A DNA stretch of 52,500 nucleotides. It comes from Chromera velia (taxonomy: Eukaryota > Sar > Chromeraceae). A program made the position numbers and the translations under genes. Shown here piece after piece: positions 1 to 11,505 of the stretch; the first letter of the stretch is position 1; each line of letters starts with the position of its first letter. A model generated the notes under the pieces. That model was not told the origin of the DNA, ran no database searches, and saw only the letters and a program-made list of their open reading frames with translations. The DNA lies in the NCBI GenBank assembly GCA_018398765.1, contig JAHBMJ010002621.1, positions 12,728-65,227 of the forward strand, written 5' to 3'.

Positions 1-30
1 CCCCCCCTCTCTCTCTCTCTCTCTCTCTCC
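1..30. repeat. C/CT microsatellite
   Basis: The window opens with a C run followed by about eleven CT units. It lies in what must be an intron or upstream part of the OST3/OST6-like gene that begins outside the window. Confidence 0.8.
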
Positions 31-171
31 TTGGTACTGGATGCCCTTCCCAATGATTGGCCTTTTCAGCAAGTCACGGGTTTTTGCTTATCACGGTCTT
101 TTCTTGACGTGTTCCATCTCGTCTTTTCTTCTCTCTGCTTGTCGTGTGCTGTTCTGTATTGCTGAGTGCAG

Positions 172-3100
172 GCGCGAACAAACCAAGCGAAGGGAGACTC
201 CCTGTTTTCTTCAGCATCGTCGATGTCGGACAGGAACGTCCTGTGGTAGATTTGGTGAGTGAGGGAGTGGGTGGATCTGTCTGTTTCTTCCTTCTTTTCT
301 TCTTCGGGGAGGAGGCACCTGCTGTTCCTTCGGGGAGTTGTGGTCAGATCGTGGAAGTGGGGGACAGGTTGTCTTTCTATTCCCTCTCTTTCTTCATCTT
401 CGTGTGTGTCCGGGGACCTCGTCTTTCATATTCATTCATGCCCCCCCGTGTCTGTCTCTCTGTCTGTCAACTGACGTTCTTCGCATCGAGTTAGTCGTCT
501 CTCTTGTCTTCTGCAGGGCTCTCCAGGTGTTTGCTTCCTGTCTATTCCGTATTCGCATGCAGGACGAAATCAGAGCCATCCAAAGTAAAGAGGGTTCTCG
601 ATACTGAAATGCAGTTCCATATGATGGTGCAGCACATCTCTTCCTCGTGAAAATGCAGCCCGGTCCACGACATCAATTTTGCTGACATACATGCATGATC
701 TGTGCGAGATAAATGTCTGTCTTTTTCTTTACTTCTTCTTGCACCTACCCGCAGCACGAACTGCGCACAATCCCCCACCTGGTCGCCTCAGACTCCAAAA
801 CGTTCAAGAAGCCCAACAGGAAAGGGGCACACCCTCTGAAGGCAAAGGACAACTTCGTGTTCGGCAACAAGGCGCCGTCTCCGATGGCCATTTTGGATTT
901 TGTGAACGGGAAGACGGGCAGGCAGGTTGGTAGCCACTTGTTACTTCGCATGCAAGGCGGGGGGACAGGCATTTTGGCGGGACTGTGGGTGTCCCCTCAA
1001 GTGTCCTCTCGATCGATCTGCCTTTTGGTCCCCCCCGATACATGTCAGGTGTTAGTTTTGACTACCAGGAAAAAAGTGGAGTTATTTTTTCTTTCTCACT
1101 TTGTGTTCTCATTCATGTTGGCACATTCTGGCGAAATGCAATGCTGGCAGTGCGTCTTCCGTCTAAATGTTCTCAAATTCTGCATGGAGACGCAAGAAGC
1201 AGATAGTCGGACAATCACACGTACAAAAGGTACGCAGTCACGACATGATCAGAATGAATGCGTGTATCCATCCTGTCTGTTGTGCTTGTCTGCAGGTGAC
1301 GATGCACTACACCTTCCAAGAACGGATTCGTCATTTTGGCTTTCTGCTGTCCATCCTCGGGTCTGTCGGTTCTTTTTCCTTCCTCCCGTTTTCGCTTTGC
1401 TTTGTTTTTTCACTCGCTTTTCTCCTTCTTTTGTTGCTTTTTGGACTCTCCGTTCTTTTTTCTCTGTCTCTCAGCCTGTTTGGGTGCGTTCGTTCCTGAG
1501 ACAGGAAAGGGGAATGAGAGGCCGCTTCTGTCTGTCTGTCTGTCTGCCTGTCTGTCTGTCATATAGTCTGTCTGTCTGTCCGAAAGAAAGGAAGCGAAAA
1601 AGTAGGGAAAAGACGAGTTTGTCTGTCTGTCTGTCCTGTTGAGGCGCTCCCGTACTGGACCTTTTAGTTGGAGAGATTCCGTCAGTCAGACAGGCAGGCA
1701 GGTAGCAACTTCATAGACGGACGGGCCCAAGGCCAGGTATAACGACGAAAGGCTATTTTGACAGAGAACAGAGGAGACAACCGGTAGTAAGCCACCGGAC
1801 GAAGAGAGACCAACAATCAAAATGACATGAAAACGAAAGAGCAAATCGGAAGGGCGAACTCTCAGCCGGTGGGTCTCTCTGTTGCCTCTCTCGGGATCAG
1901 TTACGCCCAGAAGAAACAGGGGAACGACCCCTGGCCTTCTTAGAGCCCTCTGCAGTCGCACTTCTCTTTCCTGTCTCTCTGCAAAGGGAGAGAGGGGGGG
2001 GGGGATCCTGCTGAGGGTCCAACGATGGGCCGACATGAGAATGAAAAGAAGGCAAAGAAAAACAAAGAGAAGAATGATAATACGTTTTTCTCAAACGGAA
2101 TGAAAAGAGGAAAGACAGAAAGAAGGGAAAAACGAAGAAAGAAGAATGAAGACATGGAAGCGCGTTTCCCAACCCTTTAGCGTATATCCTCATGTGGAAG
2201 GAAACAATTTTGCCTGCCTGCTTTCTGCTCTTCTCTTCTCTTGTCTGGCTCTCTGCGTGTTTGTTTCTTTTCTGACTTCACCTCTCTCTCAGGGGTCTCT
2301 GTGCGGTTGCTCTGGTTCTGGTTCTGTTGGTGCGACGATTCCCTATTCTGATGCCGATAGGAGCCCTGGTGAGCCCCTGGCTTTCTTGTATTGATAAGAT
2401 AAGGTGGACTGAGAAGAGAGCAAAATGAAACGATAAGATGAGGGGTGATCTGGACAGAGAGCGCACCTGTGGAAATCGATTTCTCTTTGAGGGTCTATGT
2501 TTGTGCTTCGCGTTTTTTGAAACCTCTCCCGTCTTTTTTTTTGCCTTGGGGGACGCCTTCCAGACTCCCTCTGATTCTCCTGCCTGTCAGCTAAGCTTTG
2601 CCTCCCCGCTTGCCTGTGAATGCGTCGCTTTGTGGTCCTGTTTGACTATCAATGAACGTCTGCATAGACTAACTAGCGGTCTGAACGGACTGCCTGCAGC
2701 TGATTGAGTTCGTTGCTACGACCGGCATCTTCCACAACATATCCCACGGGATGGTCTGGCAAGGGTGGGACCACCAGACCAAGCAGGCAGTGACTTTCCA
2801 GAGATCGGTCAGTGAATCCGTCAGCCAGCCAGCCAGTCAATAAAGTAGCAAGCAAGTCTCTGCACTACCAAGAAATTTGCGAGATCTGCATCGTACCTGT
2901 CTGTGCACATGAACACAAGAGGGTCTTTCTTATTCATGGAGCTCCGTGGATCGAGTGAGTGTATGGGGTGCTAGCCTCCGTTTTCTGGTGGTGTGGTGGG
3001 AGCGTTGATAGGCTCATATGAGAAGAAAGAATGGCACTTCCATGAGCTCAGGCCAAACATTCAAGGACTTGTACCTCACTGCATTTGAGACATTTCGTGT

Positions 3101-4624
3101 CCTTCTAGTAGTGATTCCTTTTTGACTTCTTCGCCCTTTCTTCCTCCCTCCCTCCCACTGTGCAGACGCGATCCCAATATTTAGGGGAGGGTGTGATGAT
3201 GGCAGGAACGAGTGAGTTGGATTCGTTGTTTTTTTTTTTTGTTTCGTTTTCTTGGTTCTGTTGAGGTGTCTTCTTTCACCGTTTTTCGTTTGTGTTTTCC
3301 TTCCTTGGATCCTTCTTATCCTTTTTCGATTTGTTTGTACGTGCAGGTCTGATCGTCTCTTTTCACTATTCTTCTTCTTCTTCTCCTTCTTTTCTGTTTA
3401 CCCACATGCCCTCACCTGACTAGAGCTGATGAGACCTTGAGGCAGTTGGTTGGGATGTCACTGCATCCCTTTAAACTCCTTGTACAGTTTGAGAGAAAAC
3501 GAAAGGGATAGAGGCAGAGTGAGACGATCGGTGGAGTTCCGGTGTGTTGTCTCACACTTCTTTCCCTCATTCTTGTTCTGCCTTTTGGCTGCCCCTTTAA
3601 GTTCCTCTTTTGATAGTAAGGTTCTTTTTCGTTTCTCCCGTCCTTTTTTGTGGTCCGTTTTTTGTGGTGGCGTACATGGCAGTAGGGTGCCAGGAGCGCT
3701 CCGGTTCGTTTTGGTGCAGAAACGCAAACAAAAAGATGCAACGAACTCTTTGCATACAAAAATGCAGCGGTACTGTCTGGGGTCTGCCTACTCATTTCGG
3801 TGTCTGCGCCCCACTTCTCCTTCCTGAGAAAGTAAGTGGAAGGGAGGGAAGAGTTACTCCGTACGTCGGTGAGGTCGAGGATTGCGGGGGAAAGGAAACT
3901 CTCTGTACGCGTCCGGTAGTGCACAGACTTCTCTCCGCATGGCATGGCATGTCAAGCGGAAGAAAAAAGGAAATTAAGAATGGACGAGGGATGGAGGGAG
4001 GAAAAATGGAAAGAAGGAAGAAAACGGTTGAGCACAGGAAGGAAGTCAACAGAAAGCAAATTTGAAAGGAGGAACCGTCAGGGCGTCCATCCGTCTGTCG
4101 ACTGTTTTTGGTTTGCAGCCCTTTAATTCCCTCTCCCCACCACACGCAGTTTCCCTGTTTCTTGTTTTTCTTCTTTCGGCTCGACGTCTCTCCTCAGAGT
4201 CAGTGTCTCTTTGTCGTGTTTTATCTAGCTCGATGTTTTTGCATGCACGAGTCTCCCTCCCCGTTCGACTTATGGGTTCCCTCCGGCAAGAGGCCAAACG
4301 TGTGGTGAGGTGCATGTACATTGATGTCTGTCTGTCTGTTGCAGACGAAAGCTGGTCGATATCTCGTCCTTGATCGCCTTCTTCTTCTTTGTGTGGCTCT
4401 CTCGGAAGGTCAGTCGGAACGGGAAGAGAAGGGAAGGGTGTGTATATGGTTGGTTGACGGGCGGCGAGACGGAAGTACGAGTTGTGGATATCGGGAAGCA
4501 CGGCAAAGTTTGTTTTGTAAGAAGTCAGGTGGCAGAGAGATGGGTCATTACGCTCACCTTCTGATGCTCATTCTCAAACTCCATGCATCCATGACTGACT
4601 GATACTAAGTAGAACCGCGGTGTC

Positions 4625-4663
<39 letters not shown>

Positions 4664-5161
4664 TTACACGAAACTTTCTTGTGTTTTCTCATCTACTTTC
4701 CTGCTTGCCTGCCCGAAGGTGATGGTGGTGCAATCCCATCCAATGAAATCCAATCCAATTAAATGCAATTTCATTGCAGGTGATTGAGATCTACTCCTGG
4801 AAGACGGGATGGTACAGCCCCACATTCCTCCCCGCTCCAAGTCAGTGAGTGCATGGGTAAAAGGGAGGGATAGCATGTTTCCTTGGATGTCTTTCTGCTG
4901 TGCCCTTCGCCCGGCTCGTCGACCGGCTTCCTCTCTCTCTTCGATTGGTGTTGTTTTTGACATCCGGGGGTCTTTGTCGAATGAAGTCATGTGTTGTTGG
5001 TTCTTTTGTACTATCAAACTTTGTCAGTCTGTCCACATCTCTGTCGAATTGTCGGTCCGCAGCTCCCTTCCCTCCCCCCCACCCTTTTCTTCTTCTCCGT
5101 TTGCACTTGCTCGATCGGTCTCCTGGTGGCCCGTAGACGTGACCCTGCAGAAGTCCCATGA
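172..5161 (+). CDS. Oligosaccharyltransferase subunit OST3/OST6-like protein (5' end missing, multi-exon)
   Basis: Subunit of the ER-membrane oligosaccharyltransferase that moves the lipid-linked glycan to Asn; OST3/OST6 (TUSC3/MAGT1 in animals) has a lumenal thioredoxin-like domain and four membrane helices. Exons with GT..AG borders and closing phase: 172-254 (lumenal strand VFFSIVDVG), 755-925 (ELRTIPHL and DFVNGKTGR, end of the thioredoxin-like fold), 1296-1360, 2293-2368 (helix 1, LCAVALVLVLLV), 2700-2807 (helix 2, then HNISHGMVWQGW, like the family's 'W/H-N-I-R-G' loop), 3166-3211 (YLGEGVMMAGT, start of helix 3), 4198-4304 (tentative), 4345 or 4352-4408 (helix 4, SSLIAFFFFVWLSRK), 4780-4840 (IEIYSWKTGWYSP, like the conserved SKYHGYPYS tail) and 5151-5161 (KVP-stop). 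The CxxC segment and start lie upstream of the window. A possible exon at 563-584 (DEIRAIQ) fits the family but is one base out of phase. Family call is by pattern, not search. Confidence 0.75.
1529..1636. repeat. GTCT tetranucleotide repeats in an intron
   Basis: Two runs of GTCT units, about 1529-1582 and 1619-1636, lie in the intron between the exons ending at 1360 and starting at 2293 of the OST3/OST6-like gene. On the sense strand they are pyrimidine-rich, as many introns here are. Confidence 0.75.
4625..4661. repeat. CA dinucleotide microsatellite
   Basis: About eighteen uninterrupted CA units in the intron before the exon at 4780-4840 of the OST3/OST6-like gene. Confidence 0.9.
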
Positions 5162-5684
5162 TGTACGTTCTCCTGTTTGTGTATGGCCGACCTGATGTGC
5201 GACTGCAGGCGCAACAATGGGACCGTTGAAAGCTGACAGAGGAAATTCTTTTTGACGCACGCATTCATTGGTTCTCAATTGTGGTCAACCTCCGAATTCA
5301 TTCCTTTCTGTGTCAGTGAGTGCGCTGGTGAGGTGTACATGATTCAGACGGCAGCGTGCATTTCAATCGACAATCGGAAAAACCGACAACGAATGTTTAG
5401 CCGTGACCATCTTTCGTGCTGGAATGTGGTGGACCGGTTCCATTTCAGTTCTACCTTAATTCACACAGCCTAGCACACAGCTTCATAAATGCATATAGGA
5501 ATTTGATTGGTCTAGAAATTGATTCTGATATTAATTCGTCTATCTGCCTAGCTATCTGCAGTAGTAATACTGTAGTATCTGGATTCTGGAATAGTGTGGA
5601 AAGAATATAAGTTTTTATTCTACTTTTTATTATTCTACTACGAGCCTAGTATTTGCTAGTACAATTAGGATACTACCATAAATA
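5162..5684. other. Intergenic stretch, no gene seen
   Basis: Between the stop of the OST3/OST6-like gene and the first LINE-type tail. The base composition falls toward AT from about 5460 on. An alternative last exon of the gene could start after the acceptor near 5208. No RNA gene or conserved reading frame is visible. Confidence 0.5.
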
Positions 5685-5746
5685 AATGAATGAATGAATC
5701 CTATTATTATAATAATGACTGCCAGTGATGATGATGATGATGATGA
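5685..5746. repeat. GAAT/ATT/GAT simple-sequence tail
   Basis: AATGAATGAATGAAT, then ATTATTATAATAAT, then seven GAT units end exactly where the 0.5-kb repeat at 5747 begins. This is the type of simple tail found at the 3' end of non-LTR retrotransposons, so it may be the end of an older LINE copy. Confidence 0.6.
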
Positions 5747-6300
5747 TGCAACTCTTGCGAAACATCTGTCTGCGCCCTCCATCGTAAGGCCTGCGATTCG
5801 ATGCATATGATGGTTACTTACCTCTCTTCCCGTCTCACCTTTGAATGTTCTTTTTCCATCTCCCACGTACATCTCCCGTCCCCTCTCTCCACCGGTCTTC
5901 CTGTCTGCCTCTACTGCCTGAGAGTCTCTGTTGCAGTTGTCGCACTCCTCCCACAGAAGCGAAACGACATCAGCGATTTAGAAAGCATCTTCTAGATGCA
6001 GGGTGTTTAGAGTTGCAAGAGTGAAGCCCCCTCCCGTTGTATGATGCAGGTCTGGTAAAGGGGCAATAAAGCATTGTCCTAGACTCATGCACTGCATGAT
6101 GGCCTATAGACCGATTAATAATAATGATGATGATGATAAATAGACCGATTAATAATAATAATAATAATAATAATGATGATGATGATGTGACTAAACCCGC
6201 CAGCCATCGTATCCCAATGGTAAAGGGCAGTGTGAGAGCATTCATATCATATTGCAAGCTAGGAGCACGCTAGCGAATGCTCGCCTAAAGCGGCCGAACC
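5747..6300 (+). repeat. 0.5-kb direct repeat, copy A1 (LINE 3' region with AAT/GAT tail)
   Basis: Starts TGCAACTCTTGCG and ends GCGGCCGAACC. It is matched nearly base for base by 7182-7689. It contains a LINE-like 3' untranslated region and, at about 6115-6186, two successive AAT/GAT tails, the second preceded by a repeat of ATAGACCGATTAATAA. The 100 bases after the tails are also shared with the other copy, so the duplication includes DNA beyond the element's 3' end. Confidence 0.8.
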
Positions 6301-6487
6301 GCTTTCTGGTTATGCGCCTTCTGGTTGCCTGTTGCTCTATATGCGTTTGACTGTCTGCCTGTCCGCAAGTCAGACATGGATGCATTAGATGTCCTGCACG
6401 TGTGCATGTGTCGATGAGACTTGCTGGGTATTTGACTAACTTAAAACATATTGACCTCAAGATGCCGCGGGTTCCTGGTCGGCTTTA

Positions 6488-7060
6488 ATGAATGGTGATT
6501 GTCCTTCCTCTATGATGCACGCACAAAAATTGATTGGGTCGACCGGATTGGAAGAATTTGTGACTATCAATCCAACCATCAGAAGAAGAAGGAAAGCCAC
6601 CAAGATTGGCCGTCTCCTTCTCTCAAGAGCAGTGATCAACTGGGAAGTTGATAAATGGATTGATGGTTATCTAGAAAGGGCCGCTTCACGGGGGGCGGTT
6701 TTGCAGTCTGGCAGAGGCGTCAGACCGAATGTGTTCCAAACGTCTTATCCTACTGCCCAACGTTCGTCTCTCCTCTTCCTTTCCTTTACTTTTCCTTCAT
6801 TCCCTTCGTCCCCCTGTTTCGTTTCCCTCCCTTGTGCTGCGATCTGGTCCTCAGGCCCTTTTTCAGCCTTGCTGTATATGTTGCTTGGTAGTCGCCCCCA
6901 TGCACCGTACAGAGGGCTGGAAGACGCGGTTTGCCCTGCATGCAGGGGCAAAGCAGACGATCTACTGCACCGACTGACTGAATGCACAGAAATAAAAGCA
7001 GATCGAGAGGCTTTGAATGCAATTGTAACCGAAATTGAAGCCAAATTAAACAGAGCTTAA
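6488..7060 (+). pseudogene. LINE reverse-transcriptase C-terminal fragment with CCHC-type finger
   Basis: A 190-codon open frame. Its end carries CPAC, eight residues, H, four residues, C (CPACRGKADDLLHRLTEC), the C-terminal cysteine-histidine finger typical of non-LTR retrotransposon polyproteins after the reverse transcriptase. The palm motifs are absent and the first two-thirds look degraded or frame-shifted, so this is a 5'-truncated relic. It reads directly into the 3' region of copy A2 at 7182, which supports plus orientation. It is unlikely to make a working protein. Confidence 0.65.
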
Positions 7061-7181
7061 GAAAGAGAGAGAAAGTGGTTGCTATTGAAAGACTCCACCC
7101 CTCTAAAACACGCCACGCAAAGCGAATTGTTGGCACGAATGAAGGTCACCCTGGCACTCAGACACTCACCCATACCGGCCC

Positions 7182-7689
7182 TGCAACTCTTGCGAAACAT
7201 CTGTCTGCGCCCTCCATCGTAAGGCCTGCGATTCGATGCATGTGATGGTTACTTACCTCTCTTCCCGTCTCACCTTTGAATGTTCTTTTTCTATCTCCCA
7301 CGTACATCTCCCGTCCCCCTTCTCCACTGGTCTTCCTGTCTGCCTCTACTGCCTGAGAGTCTCTATTGCAGTTGTCGCACTCCTCCCACAGAAGGGAAAC
7401 GACATCAGCGATTTAAAAAGCATCTTCTAGATACAGGGTGTTTAGAGTTGCGAGAGTGAAGCCCCCTCCCGTTGTATGATGCAGGTCTGGCAAAGGGGCA
7501 ATAAAGTATTGTCCTAGACTCATGCACTGCATGATGGCCTATAGACCAATTAATAATGATGATGATGATGATGATGTGACTAAACCCGCCAGCCATCGTG
7601 TCCCAATGGTAAAGGGCAGTCTAAGAGCATTCATATCATATTATGAGCTAGGAGCACGCTAGCGAATGCTCGCCTAAAGCGGCCGAACC
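7182..7689 (+). repeat. 0.5-kb direct repeat, copy A2 (LINE 3' region with AAT/GAT tail)
   Basis: Second copy of the repeat at 5747-6300, 1.4 kb downstream in the same orientation and shorter mainly because its AAT/GAT tail (about 7550-7576) is contracted. It follows the LINE finger fragment at 6488-7060 and is probably that element's 3' untranslated region plus flank. No target-site duplication could be found around the pair. Confidence 0.8.
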
Positions 7690-7853
7690 TTATAATTAGG
7701 ACTAATAGCAGGTAAAACGCTGCTCCCCAGGATTGATCAGTCTGGTCCTAGGCATGCGGTAATGAGGGCACTGGCCTTTCTGGCGTCCCTCTGAAGAAGA
7801 AGCGAGAAGTACCACCTTACACGCTCCTCGGCCTGCCCCAACCCTCTACCCCC

Positions 7854-8099
7854 TCAGGCCTTCTGTTTCTCTCCGTACTTACATACTTCTTCTATCAACA
7901 TACGCTCCAGTCGCCTATACCAGAGATCGCTCAGTCTTCCCTGCAGCACTTTCGTTCGAACACAAGTTGTCAGGCAGTGAATCGGGTCGTCAATCAGTTT
8001 CTCACAAGTTTTCTCTTCACAGGCCTTGCAAATTGATTCAACCTTCCCCCCATGGTTTGTCTCCCCTCCAATAACGGCACATAACACAGGGCGGAACAC
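7854..8099 (-). pseudogene. LINE polyprotein C-terminal fragment
   Basis: An 81-codon open frame on the minus strand with CKACEEKTCEKLIDDPIHCL, which fits a C-x2-C ... H-x4-C finger from the end of a LINE polyprotein. The frame ends with lysine-rich residues. About 160 bases to its left (7690-7853) would be the 3' untranslated part. It lies head-to-head with the plus-strand LINE relic, so it is a separate insertion. Confidence 0.45.
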
Positions 8100-8365
8100 T
8101 GCCCCGGGGGATGCCAGGAACTGCTAGGTCAGGTACTGACAGATAAAGCCGAGTTAAATATACTATACTAAATTAAATAAAATGTATTCAATATAATATT
8201 AGAAAATCTTACACAAAAGTTTTAATAAATTTTCGAATTAATAAATTAAATAAACTTGAAACTGCGTGTAAAAAACTGGGATTTTTATGCAAACCAAATT
8301 TAAATAAACAAAAAAAAAATCTAGAAAAAGATCAGAAAAAAATTCTTCAAAGTAATTGTTTATAA
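8100..8365. other. AT-rich gap, no gene
   Basis: Very AT-rich sequence with A-runs and TTAAATAAA-like words. Similar AT-rich DNA continues on the far side of the copia element from 17282, which fits insertion of that element into one AT-rich region. Nothing else is seen. Confidence 0.6.
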
Positions 8366-8370
8366 TTGTT
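8366..8370. repeat. Target-site duplication of the copia element, left copy
   Basis: TTGTT directly before the left LTR equals TTGTT at 17277-17281 directly after the right LTR. A 5-bp duplication is normal for Ty1/copia integrases. Confidence 0.85.
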
Positions 8371-8880
8371 TGTTAGGGTTCGGGCCTGAGTCAGACATCT
8401 GCGCAACAGTCTGTACACAGGAACTGAGACTGGAGGAAGTAGGCTAAGAAGCAAGCCGACAGCGTTAAGCTAAGTACAAAGTAATGATAGTAGAAGCAGC
8501 ATACTCAGAACATTCAATGTCAAGAAGTCTGAATCTAGAAGGACTGACTTTAATCTAAGCATTACGATTTCTATCTTCTCAATCTGTTGCCGTCTACGTT
8601 ATGTCAATCGAGAGGATGTAACTATTCGGATCGACATGTCATATATATACAGAATCGGCTGTCTTTCAATCGGTTAATTACCGACTGTTATGAATCGGGA
8701 CCGGTCTCTTCGTTCACTGTTGTCATAAAGAGGCAATCATTCGATCATTCATGTCCGTATGTATATGAATGAAATCTGTATCGACTCGCGCATGTAAATC
8801 GTTAGATCATCATAGGCGGCGGCGGCGGGCGTCGCACAGGCAGTGGCCCGTGCGTCCGTCCACCCCCGTGCGCACTAACA
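8371..8880 (-). repeat. Copia 3' LTR
   Basis: Begins TGTTAGGGTTCGGG and ends GCGCACTAACA, so it has the TG...CA ends and a six-base inverted TGTTAG/CTAACA terminus. Nearly the same sequence is found at 16772-17276. It is the 3' LTR because the coding frames run on the minus strand. Confidence 0.92.
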
Positions 8881-8896
8881 ATCACCCCCTTCGTTC
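8881..8896 (-). promoter_or_regulatory. Copia polypurine tract
   Basis: Read on the minus strand the sequence GAACGAAGGGGGTGAT ends right at the 3' LTR. This purine-rich stretch is in the position of the plus-strand primer of LTR elements. Confidence 0.7.
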
Positions 8897-9760
8897 TGAT
8901 TCAGAAGGCGACACTGCTCGATCGAAAGAACGAACACTCAAATGCAAATCAGGAAAACGAAAGTAATGAAATCATGCAATCATGCATTCAAAGAAATCAT
9001 CATGTATTTCGCAAGAATTTGGTTTGTCTGTCTTCTCTCTGAAATCCAGTCTCTATCTAGTGAACTGCAGCCCTCAACTCAGCAAGGCATTCAAGAACGT
9101 ATTTGAGCTCTCCCTGCATTCTTGGTTCTGACTTACACTGTTTAGATACTAACTGGTGCAAGAGGGGCTGACTGTCTGACATAACCAAAACTTCTGGCTT
9201 CTTTCCTCAAAGCTTACTCATGAAATGTATGATTCCGAATGCAGCTTTCACACCCTCCCTCATTGCTAACGAGATGTGTGCTAGACTATAAGAACGAATA
9301 CCTAGCTACACACGAAGACAGAAATAAAGACTCACAAAGAAATCGATCCGTAGGTCCTTATTCCAGAGAAAGTCGTTTCAAAGTGGCAAGCAAAGAGCCA
9401 CTCCCAGAGGAAAAATATTGAATTCTAGCAATCGATCAAGATAAAATAATGAGAAATTTTGTGAGTCAAAATACATGTGAGAGGAGACGCTTGACGGAGT
9501 TCCTGCGTGCGGGAACCCCGGAAAGCCCCAAACGAGAAGTGAAAGAGTTCCAGAGATGGCAATCACTTGCATAAACAATCGGGACTCAGCGTGCGTCACT
9601 CAACGTGCCATCACTGACAGGAGAGGCGAGCCAGGATCAATCAAAGAGAGAGAAGCGCATAGAAAGATGAATATCATATGTGAGGCGAGCTAACCAGTGG
9701 TGGCGCGCGCAGCATTTAAGGATTCGAATGGGGACTTATATGCTTTAAAAAACAATTCGC

Positions 9761-9988
9761 TCAGCATACACCCCTTATCAAACGGAAAGAGAGAAAAGAA
9801 GTGCATATTGACAAGCAAAGAACAGGAGCAGCATGCTTCTGGAACATTACGGCTAATAACTCTGCTGACGTCGTACTCCCCAGTTTTCTTGTTTCTTTCT
9901 TAAAGTACCATGACAAGGTGTTCTCTTCTCCCACTCCTTTCAAATCACTCAAAGCAGAGCGAGGAACTAACTGCATTTCATACCTCAA
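9761..9988 (-). pseudogene. Copia RNase H fragment
   Basis: The minus-strand frame contains LSWYFKKETRKLGSTTSAELLAVM. The STTSAELLAV part corresponds to the copia RNase H motif usually written as SSTEAEY.A, preceded by a short basic and aromatic segment. The surroundings (about 8900-10350) hold no longer intact frame, so RNase H is broken by frameshifts. Confidence 0.6.
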
Positions 9989-10352
9989 ACGCCCTTCCTT
10001 TTTATGTAATTCATACGATGCATCAACCTAAACAAGCAACACAAAGTTATCATCGAAAGAAACGAGTTCTAGGGGTTGAAACGACTCTCTTGCATGCCAG
10101 AGGGCTTTTTCCGTTGCACACAGGGTATGTGGAGATGGTTTGGTGTTTGAACATGACAGATGACCGAAAAAGAAATTCAAATGAGGCTGTGTTCTCATCC
10201 TCTACCCAAGCGCCCCCACATTGCTCTGTTGCTCAGCACAGAACGAAGGGTCAACTTCCTCTTCTGAGGGCAAAAGAAGGTCTCGCTTGGTCACTGGCTT
10301 TCTGGACTGAGGAAGAACAGAAAAAGCGGCTTCCTGCAAGCAACTCCCTTGG

Positions 10353-10946
10353 TCAAGCAACATGCAACATCATGCAACCCTCAACCATGCGGACAGACAT
10401 CCCTATGTATGCATGAAGGGATCCATCATCCATCCTCACTGGCTCATCCATTTTGAAAAGAGAACGAATCACTTGCATTTCCTTCATCACGTCTGGTGCA
10501 AAAGCAAAAAGGTCGTCTACATGCATCACTAACACACCGACTGGCTTTTTGTTCTTGTCTTTTTTGAGCAAAATTGACTCAGCTATCTCTTTCCATCCCA
10601 GTTCCTTCACTCTCTTCTTGAAGTACTGTGTGTACACGTGAGGGCTATCCTTTAAGCCGTAAACAGCCTTCAGGATGCGTACACATATACCAGGACGCAA
10701 ACCAGGATATACAGAAACAGGCAAGTCAGAAGGGAAGTCGAAGCCACACCTCACCATTCTTTCCATCGAGAAGGGCTTAGAGGAAAACGGTTGAGATATC
10801 TGCCTTCGCTGCCTGAAGCCCACGAAAAAGGGCCTACATAAACGCCGCACGGGAGAGAGAGGAGCTTGCAGTACCAGAGAAGGTCTCCAAGAAGCCGTTG
10901 TCTCTGGCGTCTTAGATGCCCTTGGCAATAAGACAGGATTTCGCAA
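10353..10946 (-). pseudogene. Copia reverse transcriptase, palm domain
   Basis: The minus-strand frame includes LKAVYGLKDSPHVYTQYF, the copia 'YGLKQSPR.W' motif, then ILLKKDKNKKPVGVLVMHVDDLF, the catalytic Y/H-V-D-D box, then the conserved G-x-L..YIGM-like segment. It makes cDNA from the element's RNA in the virus-like particle. The N-terminal fingers region of the domain is scrambled (frame shift near 10800-10950), so the enzyme is not intact. Confidence 0.85.
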
Positions 10947-10968
10947 CCCACTCTTCCCCCTTCAGCTT

Positions 10969-11505
10969 CTACGTGCGTACCCACCGGAGAGTGATTGGCT
11001 TCACCCCCAGTCTCGGGTACTGCGTTTGACTGGAGAGATCAAAGACACCACACAGAGCCCAACGCTCCAATTCTTTCTTGTCGAACTCCACGTGACTCCC
11101 TGCTGCAATCTCTTCTGGAGGAGCAGGGATATATCCTTTTGCATTGTTTTCTCTCTTCATGAGCTTTTTTGCTTTCTCTGCCTTCAAAACCATGCACGCG
11201 ACTTCGAAGTGTCTATCTAGCGCTTTTGCCTTCCTCACCTCTTCTCTGGCTCTTCTTTCTTTCTTTCTCTGAAAGATGATTGCTTTCTTCTCTTTCCTTC
11301 CTTTGCTTTTCCAGTCGAGAAAATCTGTACGGCAGACCTCCTCTTGAATCTGCTCTACGATTGGGTCAACATCAATTGGCATGACATCGACGTCATCAAG
11401 CACAGGGTCAGAAGAGACGACAGCACGGTCAGAGGATGGAAGGGACTCTACAGAAACATCAGACTGAAGAGGGACAGAGGAGGAAGGAGGGTCAGATTCA
11501 TCCAA
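10969..11505 (-). pseudogene. Copia integrase/reverse-transcriptase linker and start of RT
   Basis: An acidic and Ser-rich linker (many D, S, P) followed by a basic segment with KSKGRKEKK and RKKERRAREEVRKAKALD, then KELERWALCGVFDLSS and GVKPITLRWVRT. The last part resembles the copia RT entry 'W..A...E...L...G.W.........I..+WV.+'. It lies just upstream of the palm fragment in another frame. Confidence 0.6.

Noticed and set aside
144-494. 116-codon plus frame in the first 500 bases
   Set aside because: It starts from GTG and runs through an intron; the true coding frame here is the 172-254 exon of the OST3/OST6-like gene.
713-1642. 309-codon plus frame
   Set aside because: Joins one true exon (755-925) with introns rich in GTCT repeats; the exon borders and protein pattern show that only parts are coding.
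5747-7689. The two 0.5-kb repeats as LTRs of one element
   Set aside because: No target duplication around the pair, no TG...CA-type ends, and the DNA between them reads as a LINE C-terminal finger.
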